The notes under the pieces were generated by a model. The model did no database searches and was not told where the DNA came from. It saw only the letters and a program-made list of their open reading frames with translations. DNA of 8,062 nt from JADYYB01 sp964402985. GTDB lineage: Bacteria > Pseudomonadota > Alphaproteobacteria > Rhizobiales > Kaistiaceae. The position numbers and the translations under genes are program-made. The stretch is from contig CAYOET010000094.1 in assembly GCA_964402985.1 (NCBI GenBank), positions 1 through 8,062 on the forward strand. Reading direction: 5' to 3'. Position 1 is the first letter of the stretch, and each line of letters starts with the position of its first letter. Below, in pieces: positions 1 to 7,333 of this stretch.

Positions 1-217
1 TTAATGAATTGTAAAGCGTAAAGGCGACATTGATGACCAACGCATGCGCCGCGTTTCTCTGCATCAGCTCGCTGATCGCATTACCTCCATGGCTATAGCC
101 GGGCGTGATCGCACCGCCGATCACCACCGTGACGACATAAACCATGGGCGCTACTACTCCCGCCCACGCAAAAGAACTCCGTCCGATCAACCAATAGTCC
201 TTCGCTCGCTTGGTCAT
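1..217 (-). CDS. DUF998-type membrane protein, N-terminal part (runs off left edge)
   Basis: The reverse strand is open from an ATG at 217-215 to the window edge, giving 72 N-terminal residues; the C-terminal part is missing. After a short basic start (MTKRAKDYW) comes one hydrophobic stretch at about residues 16-36, probably the first membrane segment. It is followed by ITPGYSHGGNAISEL at residues 37-51, which resembles the conserved 'PGYSH...ISEL' loop after the first helix in DUF998 proteins, a family of small multi-helix inner-membrane proteins without a firm function. There is no good Shine-Dalgarno sequence before the ATG, and the frame stays open upstream without another ATG, so the start is likely but not certain. 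Codon use is less GC-rich than in ffh or rpsP, which fits cargo of the element carrying the nearby integrase. The family call rests on recognised sequence pattern, not on a search. Confidence 0.7.
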   Translation of the reverse strand, partial: MTKRAKDYWLIGRSSFAWAGVVAPMVYVVTVVIGGAITPGYSHGGNAISELMQRNAAHALVINVAFTLYNSL

Positions 218-1072
218 TGTTGTTAACCCATGGCCTAGCTGGGCCGTTTTGAATTGATGAGGTCGCAAGGGGAACCCTCTATGCTATGGCGGCTAGCGCC
301 GATCACCACAGGCGGAGCGAACGTATTGCCACAGCGCAAGCCGCGCCGCCTCTCCCCAACGACCCTCTTAGCACCTGATCGACGCAAGCGGCCGGTTACG
401 AATTCGGAATGAGGATGTCGAGGGTAAACGCGCGGGCGGAGTGAGCCGCCTTCTTCCGGCTCGCGTATTGCTCTACGTAGTGACCACACACTTGAGCAAA
501 GGTTGGAACAGGCCTTCAACTTCGAAGCGTTCGTCCTGAAGTCTGGACTGCCGGAGCCCCGCGATCCTAAGCCGATTCGGTGAGCCGCGCATCCGCGCGC
601 GGTTGCCGAACCTTGGGAAGCGCACGCAAAGGCCTATGTCGCCTGGGCCGAGGGGCACTCAGTCGATCAATCCAAGCCCTTCGGCGATGGCTTCCGGCCC
701 CGGCCCTGCTCGGCTCTCAGCACTGGCTTGTTAGCGCCTTCTGAGCCAAGCACTCTCGACCACCATCGCCTGCGAGTACTCGCGGCCGAAAACGGGTTTT
801 GCAGCAAACGACTGGAGCTTGCCAACTGTTTCCACCTCCGAGGATAAGGGACGTGCCGTGAGTCGCAGACTACGCGGCTCGCGAGAGCGGGGTGGCGAAC
901 CGATCTCCGCGTCCGAACGCAGGAGGAGTACGGAAAGAGATTTTGTGGTCTTGGAGACCGGGGGCGTAAAGGGCCCGTGGCGCGCTCACATGGGTCACAA
1001 GGCACAACTCAGCGCTGGCGACCGCCCGGATCGGCCAAGAGCGTGAGGCGGCTGACGGCAAAGCCCAAGGGG
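218..1072. other. 855-base stretch without a credible gene
   Basis: No frame here gives a convincing protein. The longest reading frames have no ribosome binding site, are rich in Arg, Ser and Pro in the manner of GC-rich noncoding DNA, and show no domain I recognise. Plus frame 2 is open from 428 to about 846 apart from one TGA at 581-583, and parts of it look mildly protein-like, so a decayed gene is possible. A 12-base perfect palindrome, GCGAGTACTCGC, lies at 772-783. The stretch lies between the DUF998 gene and the integrase and is best read as degenerate cargo or spacer of the integrated element. Confidence 0.55.
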
Positions 1073-2284
1073 CTAACCGATTAACCCGCCGATCGCAGCC
1101 TGCTGGTCAAGGTGATCGGCCCACCATTGCATCATTCGGCGTCTCGCAGGCATCCACTCCGCCGAGTTGTAGGCGCCCCGGATTTCGTTGTCCTCAACAT
1201 GCGCTAGCTGACGCTCGATCCAGTCGCTCTCGAAGACCCGGCGGCCCTCGCCGTCCATCTGCTCGTTGAGGATAGTCGAGAAGGTGCCGCGGAAGCCGTG
1301 GACGGTCATCTTCGAGTGATAGCCCATGCGGTAGAGGGCAAAGAGGCAGGTGTTCTCAGAGATCACACCGCTCTTGCTCGGCGAGGGAAGGATGAAGGGC
1401 GATCGGCCGGCGATCTCTCGGAGCTCGTCGAGGACGCGCCGGGTCTGCGGGACTATCGGGACCAGGTGCTCCCGGCCCTTTTTCATGCGCTCGGGCGGGA
1501 TTCTCCACACGTCGCCCTGATCCTCCTCCCAGCGGCCGAACCGGGCCTCGCTGGTCCGGACGGCCGTCAGCAGGATCAGGCGGAGCGCGAGCATGGTCTG
1601 CCGGCTGCCGTCGTAGCTGTTGATCCTGGCTATGAGCGTCGGGAGCTCCGCGTCCTTCGGGGCCGAATGGTGCTTCGCCCGCGGGACCGGCATCAGCGCG
1701 TCCCGGATCGGCGCGGTCGGGTCGTTGTCGGCCCGGCCGCTGGCGATGGCGAATTTGAAGACCTCGCTGACGTGCTGCCGCAACCGGCGCGCGGACTCGA
1801 TCGCCCCGCGCTTCTCGACCCGCCGGAGCATGGTTAAGATTTTCGTCGGTTTGATCAGCGAGATCGCGTCGTCCCCGATCTCCGGGAACACGTCCGCCTC
1901 GAAGCGCCGCCATACCTGGTCGGCGTACTTCTGGCTGCGGAGGGCCTTCTCCTTGTTCTCGAACCACTCGACCGCCGTCGCGCGGAAGGTGTTGCCGAGC
2001 GCGACCGCCGTGTCGGCCGCGACCTCCTTCTTGACCTCGGCGGGGTCCCGGCCGGCGGCGAGCAGCGCCTTCGCCTCCTCGCGCTTGCGGCGCGCCGTCT
2101 CCAGCCCTACGGTCGGGTACTGGCCGAAGGAGAGCAGCTTCTCGCGCCCGTGAAAGCGGTAGCCCTGCTGCCAGAGCTTCGAGCCGTTCGTTTTGACCAG
2201 CAGGAAGAGACCGCCGCCGTCCGACATCTTGTACGGCTTCTCGGCCTTCTTCGCTTTCCGGCACGCTAGGTCGCTGAGCTTCAT
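1073..2284 (-). CDS. P4-type tyrosine site-specific integrase
   Basis: This 403-residue protein catalyses recombination between an element's attachment site and a chromosomal one, usually the 3' end of a tRNA gene. The N-terminal region (about 1-90) is the DUF4102 arm-DNA-binding domain, shown by LACRKAKKAEKPYK and SDGGGLFLLV near the start and the LSFGQYPTVGL segment. A SAM-like core-binding domain spans about 95-190. In the catalytic domain I see Arg243 in LTAVRTSE, a lysine in ERMKKGREH (268 or 269), His329 and Arg332 in HGFR, His362 in QLAHVEDNE, and the nucleophile Tyr372 in RGAYN. All expected active-site residues are present and the length is normal for the family, so it is probably functional. 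The gene reads away from the tRNA-Ser gene, whose 3' end lies about 155 bases upstream of its start codon. The ATG has no clear Shine-Dalgarno sequence because a repeat cluster abuts it. Its base composition is close to that of the core genes. Confidence 0.93.
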   Translation of the reverse strand: MKLSDLACRKAKKAEKPYKMSDGGGLFLLVKTNGSKLWQQGYRFHGREKLLSFGQYPTVGLETARRKREEAKALLAAGRDPAEVKKEVAADTAVALGNTFRATAVEWFENKEKALRSQKYADQVWRRFEADVFPEIGDDAISLIKPTKILTMLRRVEKRGAIESARRLRQHVSEVFKFAIASGRADNDPTAPIRDALMPVPRAKHHSAPKDAELPTLIARINSYDGSRQTMLALRLILLTAVRTSEARFGRWEEDQGDVWRIPPERMKKGREHLVPIVPQTRRVLDELREIAGRSPFILPSPSKSGVISENTCLFALYRMGYHSKMTVHGFRGTFSTILNEQMDGEGRRVFESDWIERQLAHVEDNEIRGAYNSAEWMPARRRMMQWWADHLDQQAAIGGLIG

Positions 2285-2326
2285 CCGATACCCGCAGGCT
2301 CGCCGATACCCGCACCGGTACCCGCA
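2285..2326. repeat. Three 12-base direct repeats, candidate integrase arm-type sites
   Basis: Plus-strand copies of CCGRTACCCGCA lie at 2285-2296, 2303-2314 and 2315-2326; the first two are CCGATACCCGCA and the third is CCGGTACCCGCA. The second and third are adjacent, and the first is separated from the second by six bases. The block starts directly before the integrase ATG and lies between the integrase and the tRNA attachment site. That is where P4-type integrases commonly bind arm-type repeats, so this role is inferred from position. Sites here could also let the integrase repress its own gene. On the minus strand the repeats are in frame with the integrase and would read Cys-Gly-Tyr-Arg, but there is no start codon upstream to make that likely. 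Confidence 0.6.
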
Positions 2327-2368
2327 GAAGTTTGGGACTTGGTGGAACCGCGTGGAACTAATCTACCG

Positions 2369-2413
2369 CCCCGCCGAGGCGATTTCTAGCGGTTTCCGTG
2401 GCTTCCGGCGGGG
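2369..2413. repeat. 8-bp inverted repeat between integrase and tRNA-Ser
   Basis: CCCCGCCG at 2369-2376 is matched by CGGCGGGG at 2406-2413, with a 29-base loop. It lies just downstream of the tRNA on the minus strand. No U-tract follows, so it is a weak candidate for tRNA transcript termination; it could equally be a protein site in the recombination region. Confidence 0.3.
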
Positions 2414-2436
2414 TCTGGGTCGTGCCGGGACGAAAA

Positions 2437-2527
<91 letters not shown>

Positions 2528-2565
2528 GTGCTTGGCTGCGCTGAGCGCCCCGGTCGCGGGCGCCA

Positions 2566-2593
2566 TATATAGACGGGCGTCGCCCCCGCACAA
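2566..2593 (-). promoter_or_regulatory. Candidate promoter of tRNA-Ser
   Basis: On the minus strand a TTGTGC hexamer (2593-2588) is followed after 16 bases by TATATA (2571-2566). Transcription would start roughly 30 bases before the mature tRNA 5' end at 2527. The -35 half lies just past the stop codon of the upstream gene, so the tRNA can be transcribed on its own. Confidence 0.45.
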
Positions 2594-2598
2594 GCGCC

Positions 2599-3231
2599 CT
2601 ACGCCGACACCGCCTCGCGCGCCCCCTCGGCATCGCGCTCGAGCCGCGACAGATTCTCGAAGAGGCGCCGCGTGGTCAGCTGCACGAAATAGAAGCCGAA
2701 CTCCGGGTTCTGCAGGCAGAGCTGCCGCAGCTCGTCGTAGCTGATGGTCTGGATCACCCCGTCCGCGAGGCATTCGAGGCTCGCCCCGCGCTTCTGGCCG
2801 GGCGAAAGGAGCCCGAGTTCGCCCACCACCTCGCCGGCCCCGAGTTCGAGATGGAGCTCGCGCAGCCGGAAACGCCCGGACAGCGTGACGAACATTTCCG
2901 CCGCGACATCGCCGCGATGGAACACCATTTCTCCCGCCTTGACGTGCCGCTTCCCGGTGAAATGCTTGAGCCAGTCGAGCCGGAGCTCGCCGGCCATCGC
3001 CTCCTTGAGCCGCGCCACCATGTCGAGCATCTCGCGCAGGCGCAGCGCATTGATCGGCAGGAGGATGAGATGCGTGATCAGGATCGGATAGAGCTGCGCC
3101 GACGCGCCATAGGCGATGAACGTGCAGTTGGAGAGGATCGCCAGAACGCGCAGCGGGATCATCGAGCGCCGCGAGATCGACGCGATGTTGAAGAAGCTGG
3201 CGAGGTAGCCGACGAAGTCGAACCAGTGCAT
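2599..3231 (-). CDS. Popeye-like membrane protein with cyclic-nucleotide-binding domain
   Basis: This predicted inner-membrane protein has 210 residues. Three hydrophobic segments lie at about 3-19, 24-43 and 46-64; the third contains the pattern YPILITHLILLPINALRL, which I associate with bacterial Popeye-like proteins. A cyclic-nucleotide-binding domain fills about 92-190, with the glycine-rich strands VKAGEMVFHRGD and a phosphate-binding-cassette-like segment GELGLLSPGQKRGAS around 137-151 in which Arg148 may contact the cyclic phosphate. No DNA-binding domain follows, so it is not a Crp-type regulator; sensing cAMP or cGMP at the membrane is an inference, and the ligand is unknown. I chose the ATG at 3231-3229 because AGGTGA lies five bases upstream; a GTG at 3240 and a TTG at 3261 are in frame but lack such a site. 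The tRNA-Ser gene lies 71 bases downstream on the same strand. Confidence 0.85.
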   Translation of the reverse strand: MHWFDFVGYLASFFNIASISRRSMIPLRVLAILSNCTFIAYGASAQLYPILITHLILLPINALRLREMLDMVARLKEAMAGELRLDWLKHFTGKRHVKAGEMVFHRGDVAAEMFVTLSGRFRLRELHLELGAGEVVGELGLLSPGQKRGASLECLADGVIQTISYDELRQLCLQNPEFGFYFVQLTTRRLFENLSRLERDAEGAREAVSA

Positions 3232-3257
3232 GGCGGTCACCTGAGGGGAATTGCTGC

Positions 3258-3311
3258 TCAATACAGCGCGCCGCCGTCATGAAACAGGCCCTCGATCGGG
3301 GGGCCATGCAC
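3258..3311 (-). CDS. Possible 17-codon leader peptide before the Popeye-like gene
   Basis: A GTG at 3311-3309 opens a short frame reading MHGPPIEGLFHDGGALY and ending in TGA at 3260-3258, which is 26 bases before the ATG of the Popeye-like gene. Its stop overlaps an in-frame TTG of that gene in the four bases TTGA. The composition looks protein-like, but there is no convincing ribosome binding site, so it may be a leader peptide, the tail of a lost gene, or chance. Confidence 0.2.
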   Translation of the reverse strand: MHGPPIEGLFHDGGALY

Positions 3312-3327
3312 GTCGAAGAGTCAGACC

Positions 3328-3597
3328 TTAGGCTCGCGGGGTCGGGATATCGGCGCCGCGGTCCTCGGCGAGGGCAGCGTCGAGATCGGAGGGGTCGATA
3401 GTCATGAGTTCGGTTCGGCCGGCGGTGGTGAGGTGGAGGACCGTGGCGACGCGCCGATAGGCGATGAAGGACACGCTATCGATCAGCTCCTCGTCGGTTT
3501 GCACGAGAAACGAACCGGCCGGATGCGAACGCTCCATCCCGTCGAGCTTGAACGGGTGAGCGAAGGCGACCGTCTTAGTGGATGTCCGAACACTCAT
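3328..3597 (-). CDS. Conserved hypothetical 89-residue protein
   Basis: The start is the ATG at 3597-3595, because GAGGAGG (3609-3603) lies five bases upstream, the strongest ribosome binding site in the window. The frame stays open upstream to about 3900 but has no comparable start. The product is soluble and acidic at its C-terminus, with no signal peptide or membrane segment. Recognisable stretches are FAHPFKLDGMERSHPAGSF (about 12-30), LVQTDEELIDSVSFIAYRR (about 31-49) and a C-terminal TIDPSDLDAALAED. I associate this pattern (HPF.LDG...PAG.. .V.TDEE.....SF.AYRR) with short uncharacterised proteins found in Hyphomicrobiales, but know of no function. It is divergent from the DUF1488 gene, another small protein of unknown role, and may share the AT-richer control region between them. 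Confidence 0.8.
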   Translation of the reverse strand: MSVRTSTKTVAFAHPFKLDGMERSHPAGSFLVQTDEELIDSVSFIAYRRVATVLHLTTAGRTELMTIDPSDLDAALAEDRGADIPTPRA

Positions 3598-3602
3598 GCG
3601 AG

Positions 3603-3608
3603 CCTCCT
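3603..3608 (-). promoter_or_regulatory. Strong Shine-Dalgarno site that decides the start of the 89-residue gene
   Basis: AGGAGG on the minus strand, five bases before the ATG at 3597. It separates the real 89-residue gene from a longer reading of 177 residues beginning with TTG at 3861. Confidence 0.8.
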
Positions 3609-3879
3609 CGGCCGCGCTCTTGAGGCAGAAAACCGCCGCGATCGCTGCTGGACGCCCTCGACTGCCGCCCCGGCCTCGAGGGGGAATGTCTCCAAGCCAA
3701 GCCCTGGCGTCCGACAGTATAGAGACCGGCACCCCGAATGCTTTCTGGGCCGCAGAAATAAATACTTCCACAGATTTCTCGGCTGAGCCCCCATATTGGG
3801 TATGATGATTTCCAAGATGAAGACCTTTTGACTGAAATATCAGGTCCACGACGCCTGACAAAGAGTCTGGAGCGCCAAA

Positions 3880-4140
3880 ATGCTTAGTTTTCCGAACGAG
3901 AGCCGCAACTACGAGACGGGTGGCGACCGGATCAAGTTCTGGGGCAACGACGGAATCGTCGATGTCCCCTTCTTCCTCGAGACCAACATCCTGTTTCGGC
4001 TCTACCCGCGAACGGGCAACACCGAGGCGGCCATCCTCGCCGCCTTCGACGCCGGTCGGACCAGGATCCAGCAGATGGCGTCCAAGGCCTATTCCAGGAC
4101 CCGGCGAACCTTCTACGTCCTCGGCGCCGATAGCCTTTAG
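3880..4140 (+). CDS. DUF1488 family protein
   Basis: The product has 86 residues and matches the DUF1488 pattern of short proteobacterial proteins: an N-terminal SFPNESRNY, then IKFWGNDGIVDVPFFLE (about 18-34), where most members have 'V.F.G.....V.F.V....L', a central helix EAAILAAFDAGRTRIQQMA (about 49-67), and a C-terminal KAYSRTRRTFYVLGADSL. No function is established for the family. The ATG at 3880 has GGAG seven to eight bases upstream (3869-3872). There is no signal peptide or membrane segment. It reads toward ffh, but a 210-base gap with its own promoter-like sequence separates the two, so they are probably not one operon. The call is from recognised pattern, not a search. Confidence 0.85.
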   Translation: MLSFPNESRNYETGGDRIKFWGNDGIVDVPFFLETNILFRLYPRTGNTEAAILAAFDAGRTRIQQMASKAYSRTRRTFYVLGADSL

Positions 4141-4166
4141 AGTGCCCTTGCGGCACGCGGTTCGGA

Positions 4167-4194
4167 TTGACGCGCGCGCCTCGACGCCCTAAAA
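4167..4194 (+). promoter_or_regulatory. Candidate promoter of the ffh cluster
   Basis: TTGACG (4167-4172), a good alphaproteobacterial -35 element, is followed after 16 bases by CTAAAA (4189-4194). A start near 4201 would give a leader of about 150 bases before the ffh ATG. Confidence 0.4.
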
Positions 4195-4233
4195 GCCCGC
4201 CAACTCTGGAATTTTCGTTCGAGAGCCCGCCGA

Positions 4234-4287
4234 CCGGGGCGTGACCCCGGAGGCAAACGTCCGCCAGCGCGTTGCGCCCGCGGGCGC
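4234..4287 (+). promoter_or_regulatory. Hairpins in the ffh leader
   Basis: CCGGGG (4234-4239) pairs with CCCCGG (4245-4250) around a five-base loop, and a 14-base perfect palindrome GCGCCCGCGGGCGC lies at 4274-4287. No U-tract follows either, so they are not plain terminators. They could structure the leader RNA, but in DNA this GC-rich chance palindromes are frequent. Confidence 0.25.
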
Positions 4288-4350
4288 GATTTGCGTTTGG
4301 CCGCGGCGCTACCTAGCTCTGGGGTCGGAGACGCAGCAACGGGAATGGTG

Positions 4351-5852
<1,502 letters not shown>

Positions 5853-5856
<4 letters not shown>

Positions 5857-6464
5857 GCGACCTCGTCCACCACCTCCCGCCTTCAGCGGTCGACTCCCTC
5901 CGCCGTCTCGTCGGCTGCTCAATCACCGTGAAGATTCTCCACGGCCACCTCATGGACGACGGCCTTACCGCCGACGATGCCGTCATCTTCGTATGGTCCG
6001 GTACCGAGCGGAGACGGCCCAACGAAGTTTCGAGCGCCTTGTTCCTGCGGGGCGAAGTCGAGGAGCGGACCTGGATCTCGATGTCGCTCGACGAGCATCC
6101 TGCGGCGAGCCTCGTAGAGGATGGCCTTCTCCATCGCTACGAGGCCGGCAGGCCGCTGCAGTTCACGCACGGCTTCTTCCTTCACCCGACGCCGAAGTCG
6201 CGCGTCACCTCGGTCGACCTCTATGAGGAGACCTTCACGATCGAGGCGAGCGAGCGGTTTCCCGACCTGCCTGCGCTGACCGTCACTGCCGACGCCCGCA
6301 TCGACATCTGCTTCGACCAGAGCGACCCAATCTGTTTCGAAATCGGCGCATTTGGCGTCGGCTTCTTCTACGTTCATCGCGACCGCTCGAAATGGTCCGG
6401 CTGCGATCCCGCCAGAATGGCGCTCCGCCACTCCTTCACCACTCCCGTTCACGCCTATAACTGA
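5853..6464 (+). CDS. Unknown 203-residue protein between ffh and rpsP
   Basis: I do not recognise this protein. It starts with a GTG whose first four bases GTGA overlap the ffh stop codon, which suggests translational coupling, and it ends 12 bases before rpsP, so it should be part of the same transcript. The product is soluble: no signal peptide or membrane segment is visible. It is acidic and rich in aromatic residues, with four cysteines (22, 153, 161, 184) not arranged as a metal-binding motif. Predicted strands alternate over much of its length, for example ITVKILHGHLM (24-34), DAVIFVWSG (42-50), SRVTSVDLYEETFTIEA (116-132) and ICFEIGAFGVGFFYVH (160-175), suggesting a mainly beta fold. 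Codon use is as GC-rich as in its neighbours, so recent transfer is unlikely and the frame is probably expressed. Many alphaproteobacteria have rpsP directly after ffh, so this is an insertion into a conserved cluster. Confidence 0.8.
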
Positions 6465-6476
6465 GAGGAAACTGAA

Positions 6477-6836
6477 ATGTCACTGAAGCTGAGACTGGCC
6501 CGCGCCGGGGCGAAGAAGCGGCCCTTCTACAAGATCGTGGTGGCCGACAGCCGCTCGCCGCGCGACGGCCGTTTCATCGAGAAGGTCGGCACGTTCGACC
6601 CGATCGTGGCGAAGGATTCCGAGAAGCGCCTCATCGTCGACCAGGACCGCATCAAGCATTGGCTGAGCGTCGGCGCGACCCCGACCGACCGCGTGCTCCG
6701 CTTCCTCGCCGAACTCGGCCTTGCCACCCGCACCAACGGCAACAACCCCGAGAAGGCCAAGCCGAAGAAGAAGGCCCAGGAGCGCGCTGCCAAGGCCGCC
6801 GCAGCCGCCCCCGCCGAAGGCGCCCCTTCGGCGTAG
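6477..6836 (+). CDS. rpsP: 30S ribosomal protein bS16
   Basis: bS16 binds 16S rRNA early in assembly of the small ribosomal subunit. The start MSLKLRLARAGAKKRPFYKI, then VADSRSPRDGRFIEKVGTFDP (about 22-42) and the helix IKHWLSVGATPTDRV (about 59-73) are the family signatures. At 119 residues it is longer than E. coli S16 (82) because of a Lys/Ala-rich tail from about residue 90 (KAKPKKKAQERAAKAAAA), as is common in alphaproteobacteria. The ATG at 6477 has AGAGGA seven bases upstream. It follows the unknown 203-residue gene closely and is followed by a 497-base structured spacer before rimM, so its transcript may end or be processed there. Confidence 0.97.
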   Translation: MSLKLRLARAGAKKRPFYKIVVADSRSPRDGRFIEKVGTFDPIVAKDSEKRLIVDQDRIKHWLSVGATPTDRVLRFLAELGLATRTNGNNPEKAKPKKKAQERAAKAAAAAPAEGAPSA

Positions 6837-6899
6837 TCCGGTATCCGGGGCACTCCGTTGCGGGCTATCCGGCGCGGCTTGGTTCGCCACACCCCTAAC

Positions 6900-6916
6900 C
6901 TCCCCCTTGAGGGGAG
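6900..6916. repeat. Palindrome of the C-run/G-run type
   Basis: CTCCCC (6900-6905) pairs with GGGGAG (6911-6916) around CTTGA. It is the first of four similar units in the spacer. Confidence 0.5.
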
Positions 6917-6922
6917 AGCCTG

Positions 6923-6971
6923 CCCTCGGGCTCTGACCCGAGGGTCGAAACCGGCGTTTCAGCCGGTTTCG
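6923..6971 (+). terminator. Two adjacent perfect hairpins after rpsP
   Basis: CCCTCGGG (6923-6930) pairs with CCCGAGGG (6937-6944) around six bases. Immediately after, CGAAACCGGC (6946-6955) pairs with GCCGGTTTCG (6962-6971) around GTTTCA. These are the strongest stems in the spacer, 86 bases past the rpsP stop. Neither is followed by a U-tract, so a plain intrinsic terminator is uncertain; RNA processing or 3'-end protection of the rpsP message are alternatives. Confidence 0.4.
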
Positions 6972-7039
6972 GGAGGGCGGCCGGGCGTCCTCGATGGCCT
7001 CATTCGGCAACCGCCGCAGCCCCCTCCCCGAAGCCCGCT

Positions 7040-7089
7040 CGCCATAGGCTCGCAGCCTTCGACCCTCCCTCGAGGGGAGGGCTATGGCG
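7040..7089. repeat. Nested inverted repeat
   Basis: The outer arms CGCCATAG (7040-7047) and CTATGGCG (7082-7089) enclose an inner hairpin CCCTCCC (7063-7069) with GGGAGGG (7075-7081). The outer and inner right arms are contiguous while the left arms are 15 bases apart, so the element is asymmetric. A further small hairpin AGCCGGC-TT-GCCGGCT lies at 7096-7111. Confidence 0.6.
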
Positions 7090-7160
7090 TTGGTGAGCCG
7101 GCTTGCCGGCTGTCCGTTGCTGGCCCCACCGTGGCCACCCGAAACCTCGCCACCTTTTCC

Positions 7161-7303
7161 CCCTCCCCCCTTGTGGGGGAGGCCGGCAGGGGGCCTCGCG
7201 GCAAGCGAGGTTTGAAAATCCCACGTTTCAGCGGGGCAAGGATTCTTCGCGAGCCTCGCTTGCCGCTCGGCCCCCACCCCGTCCCTCCCCACAAGGGGGA
7301 GGG
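7161..7303. repeat. Long imperfect inverted repeat (two inverted copies of one element) before rimM
   Basis: The left arm (7161 to about 7221) and right arm (about 7240 to 7303) are imperfect reverse complements around a loop of about 18 bases. Matching blocks fall on one axis of symmetry: CCCTCCCCC (7161-7169) with GGGGGAGGG (7295-7303), TTGTGGGG (7171-7178) with CCCCACAA (7287-7294), and a perfect 13-bp pair GCGGCAAGCGAGG (7198-7210) with CCTCGCTTGCCGC (7254-7266). Each arm also holds its own small C-run/G-run hairpin (7162-7182 and 7283-7303), so the structure is two inverted copies of the same palindromic unit. In RNA it would form a large stem-loop ending 30 bases before the rimM start codon. 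Confidence 0.75.
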
Positions 7304-7333
7304 GGGAGGGCGGCGCGCTCCGCAGGTCGCGCC

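Larger units (their letters stand above)
6837..7333. other. 497-base spacer between rpsP and rimM filled with palindromes
   Basis: No credible gene lies here; the open frames on both strands are low-complexity by-products of G and C runs. The spacer holds at least six hairpin-forming units, itemised separately: 6900-6916, 6923-6944, 6946-6971, 7040-7089, 7096-7111 and 7161-7303. Four of them are built on a C-run, short A/T-containing centre, G-run pattern (CTCCCC..GGGGAG type), which suggests repeated insertion or copying of one family of intergenic palindromic element. Such elements are common in Hyphomicrobiales genomes; the specific family cannot be named without a genome comparison. Confidence 0.7.

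Noticed and set aside
114..309. CGCCGATCACCAC repeated near 115-127 and 297-309 as an attachment repeat
   Set aside because: Only 13 bases match, one copy is inside the DUF998 coding region, and neither resembles the tRNA 3' end.
1062..1074. AGCCC-GGGCT hairpin at the integrase stop as a terminator
   Set aside because: The stem has only five pairs with a three-base loop and only three T residues follow; too weak to call.
1356..2315. 319-codon minus-strand frame inside the integrase
   Set aside because: Arg/Gly/Ala-rich shadow in another frame of an integrase whose catalytic residues are all in place.
4142..4156. GTGCC-GGCAC hairpin after the DUF1488 gene as a terminator
   Set aside because: Five base pairs and no U-tract follow.
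6837..7333. CRISPR array
   Set aside because: The repeats are palindromic, of unequal length and irregularly spaced, with no regular spacers and no cas genes.
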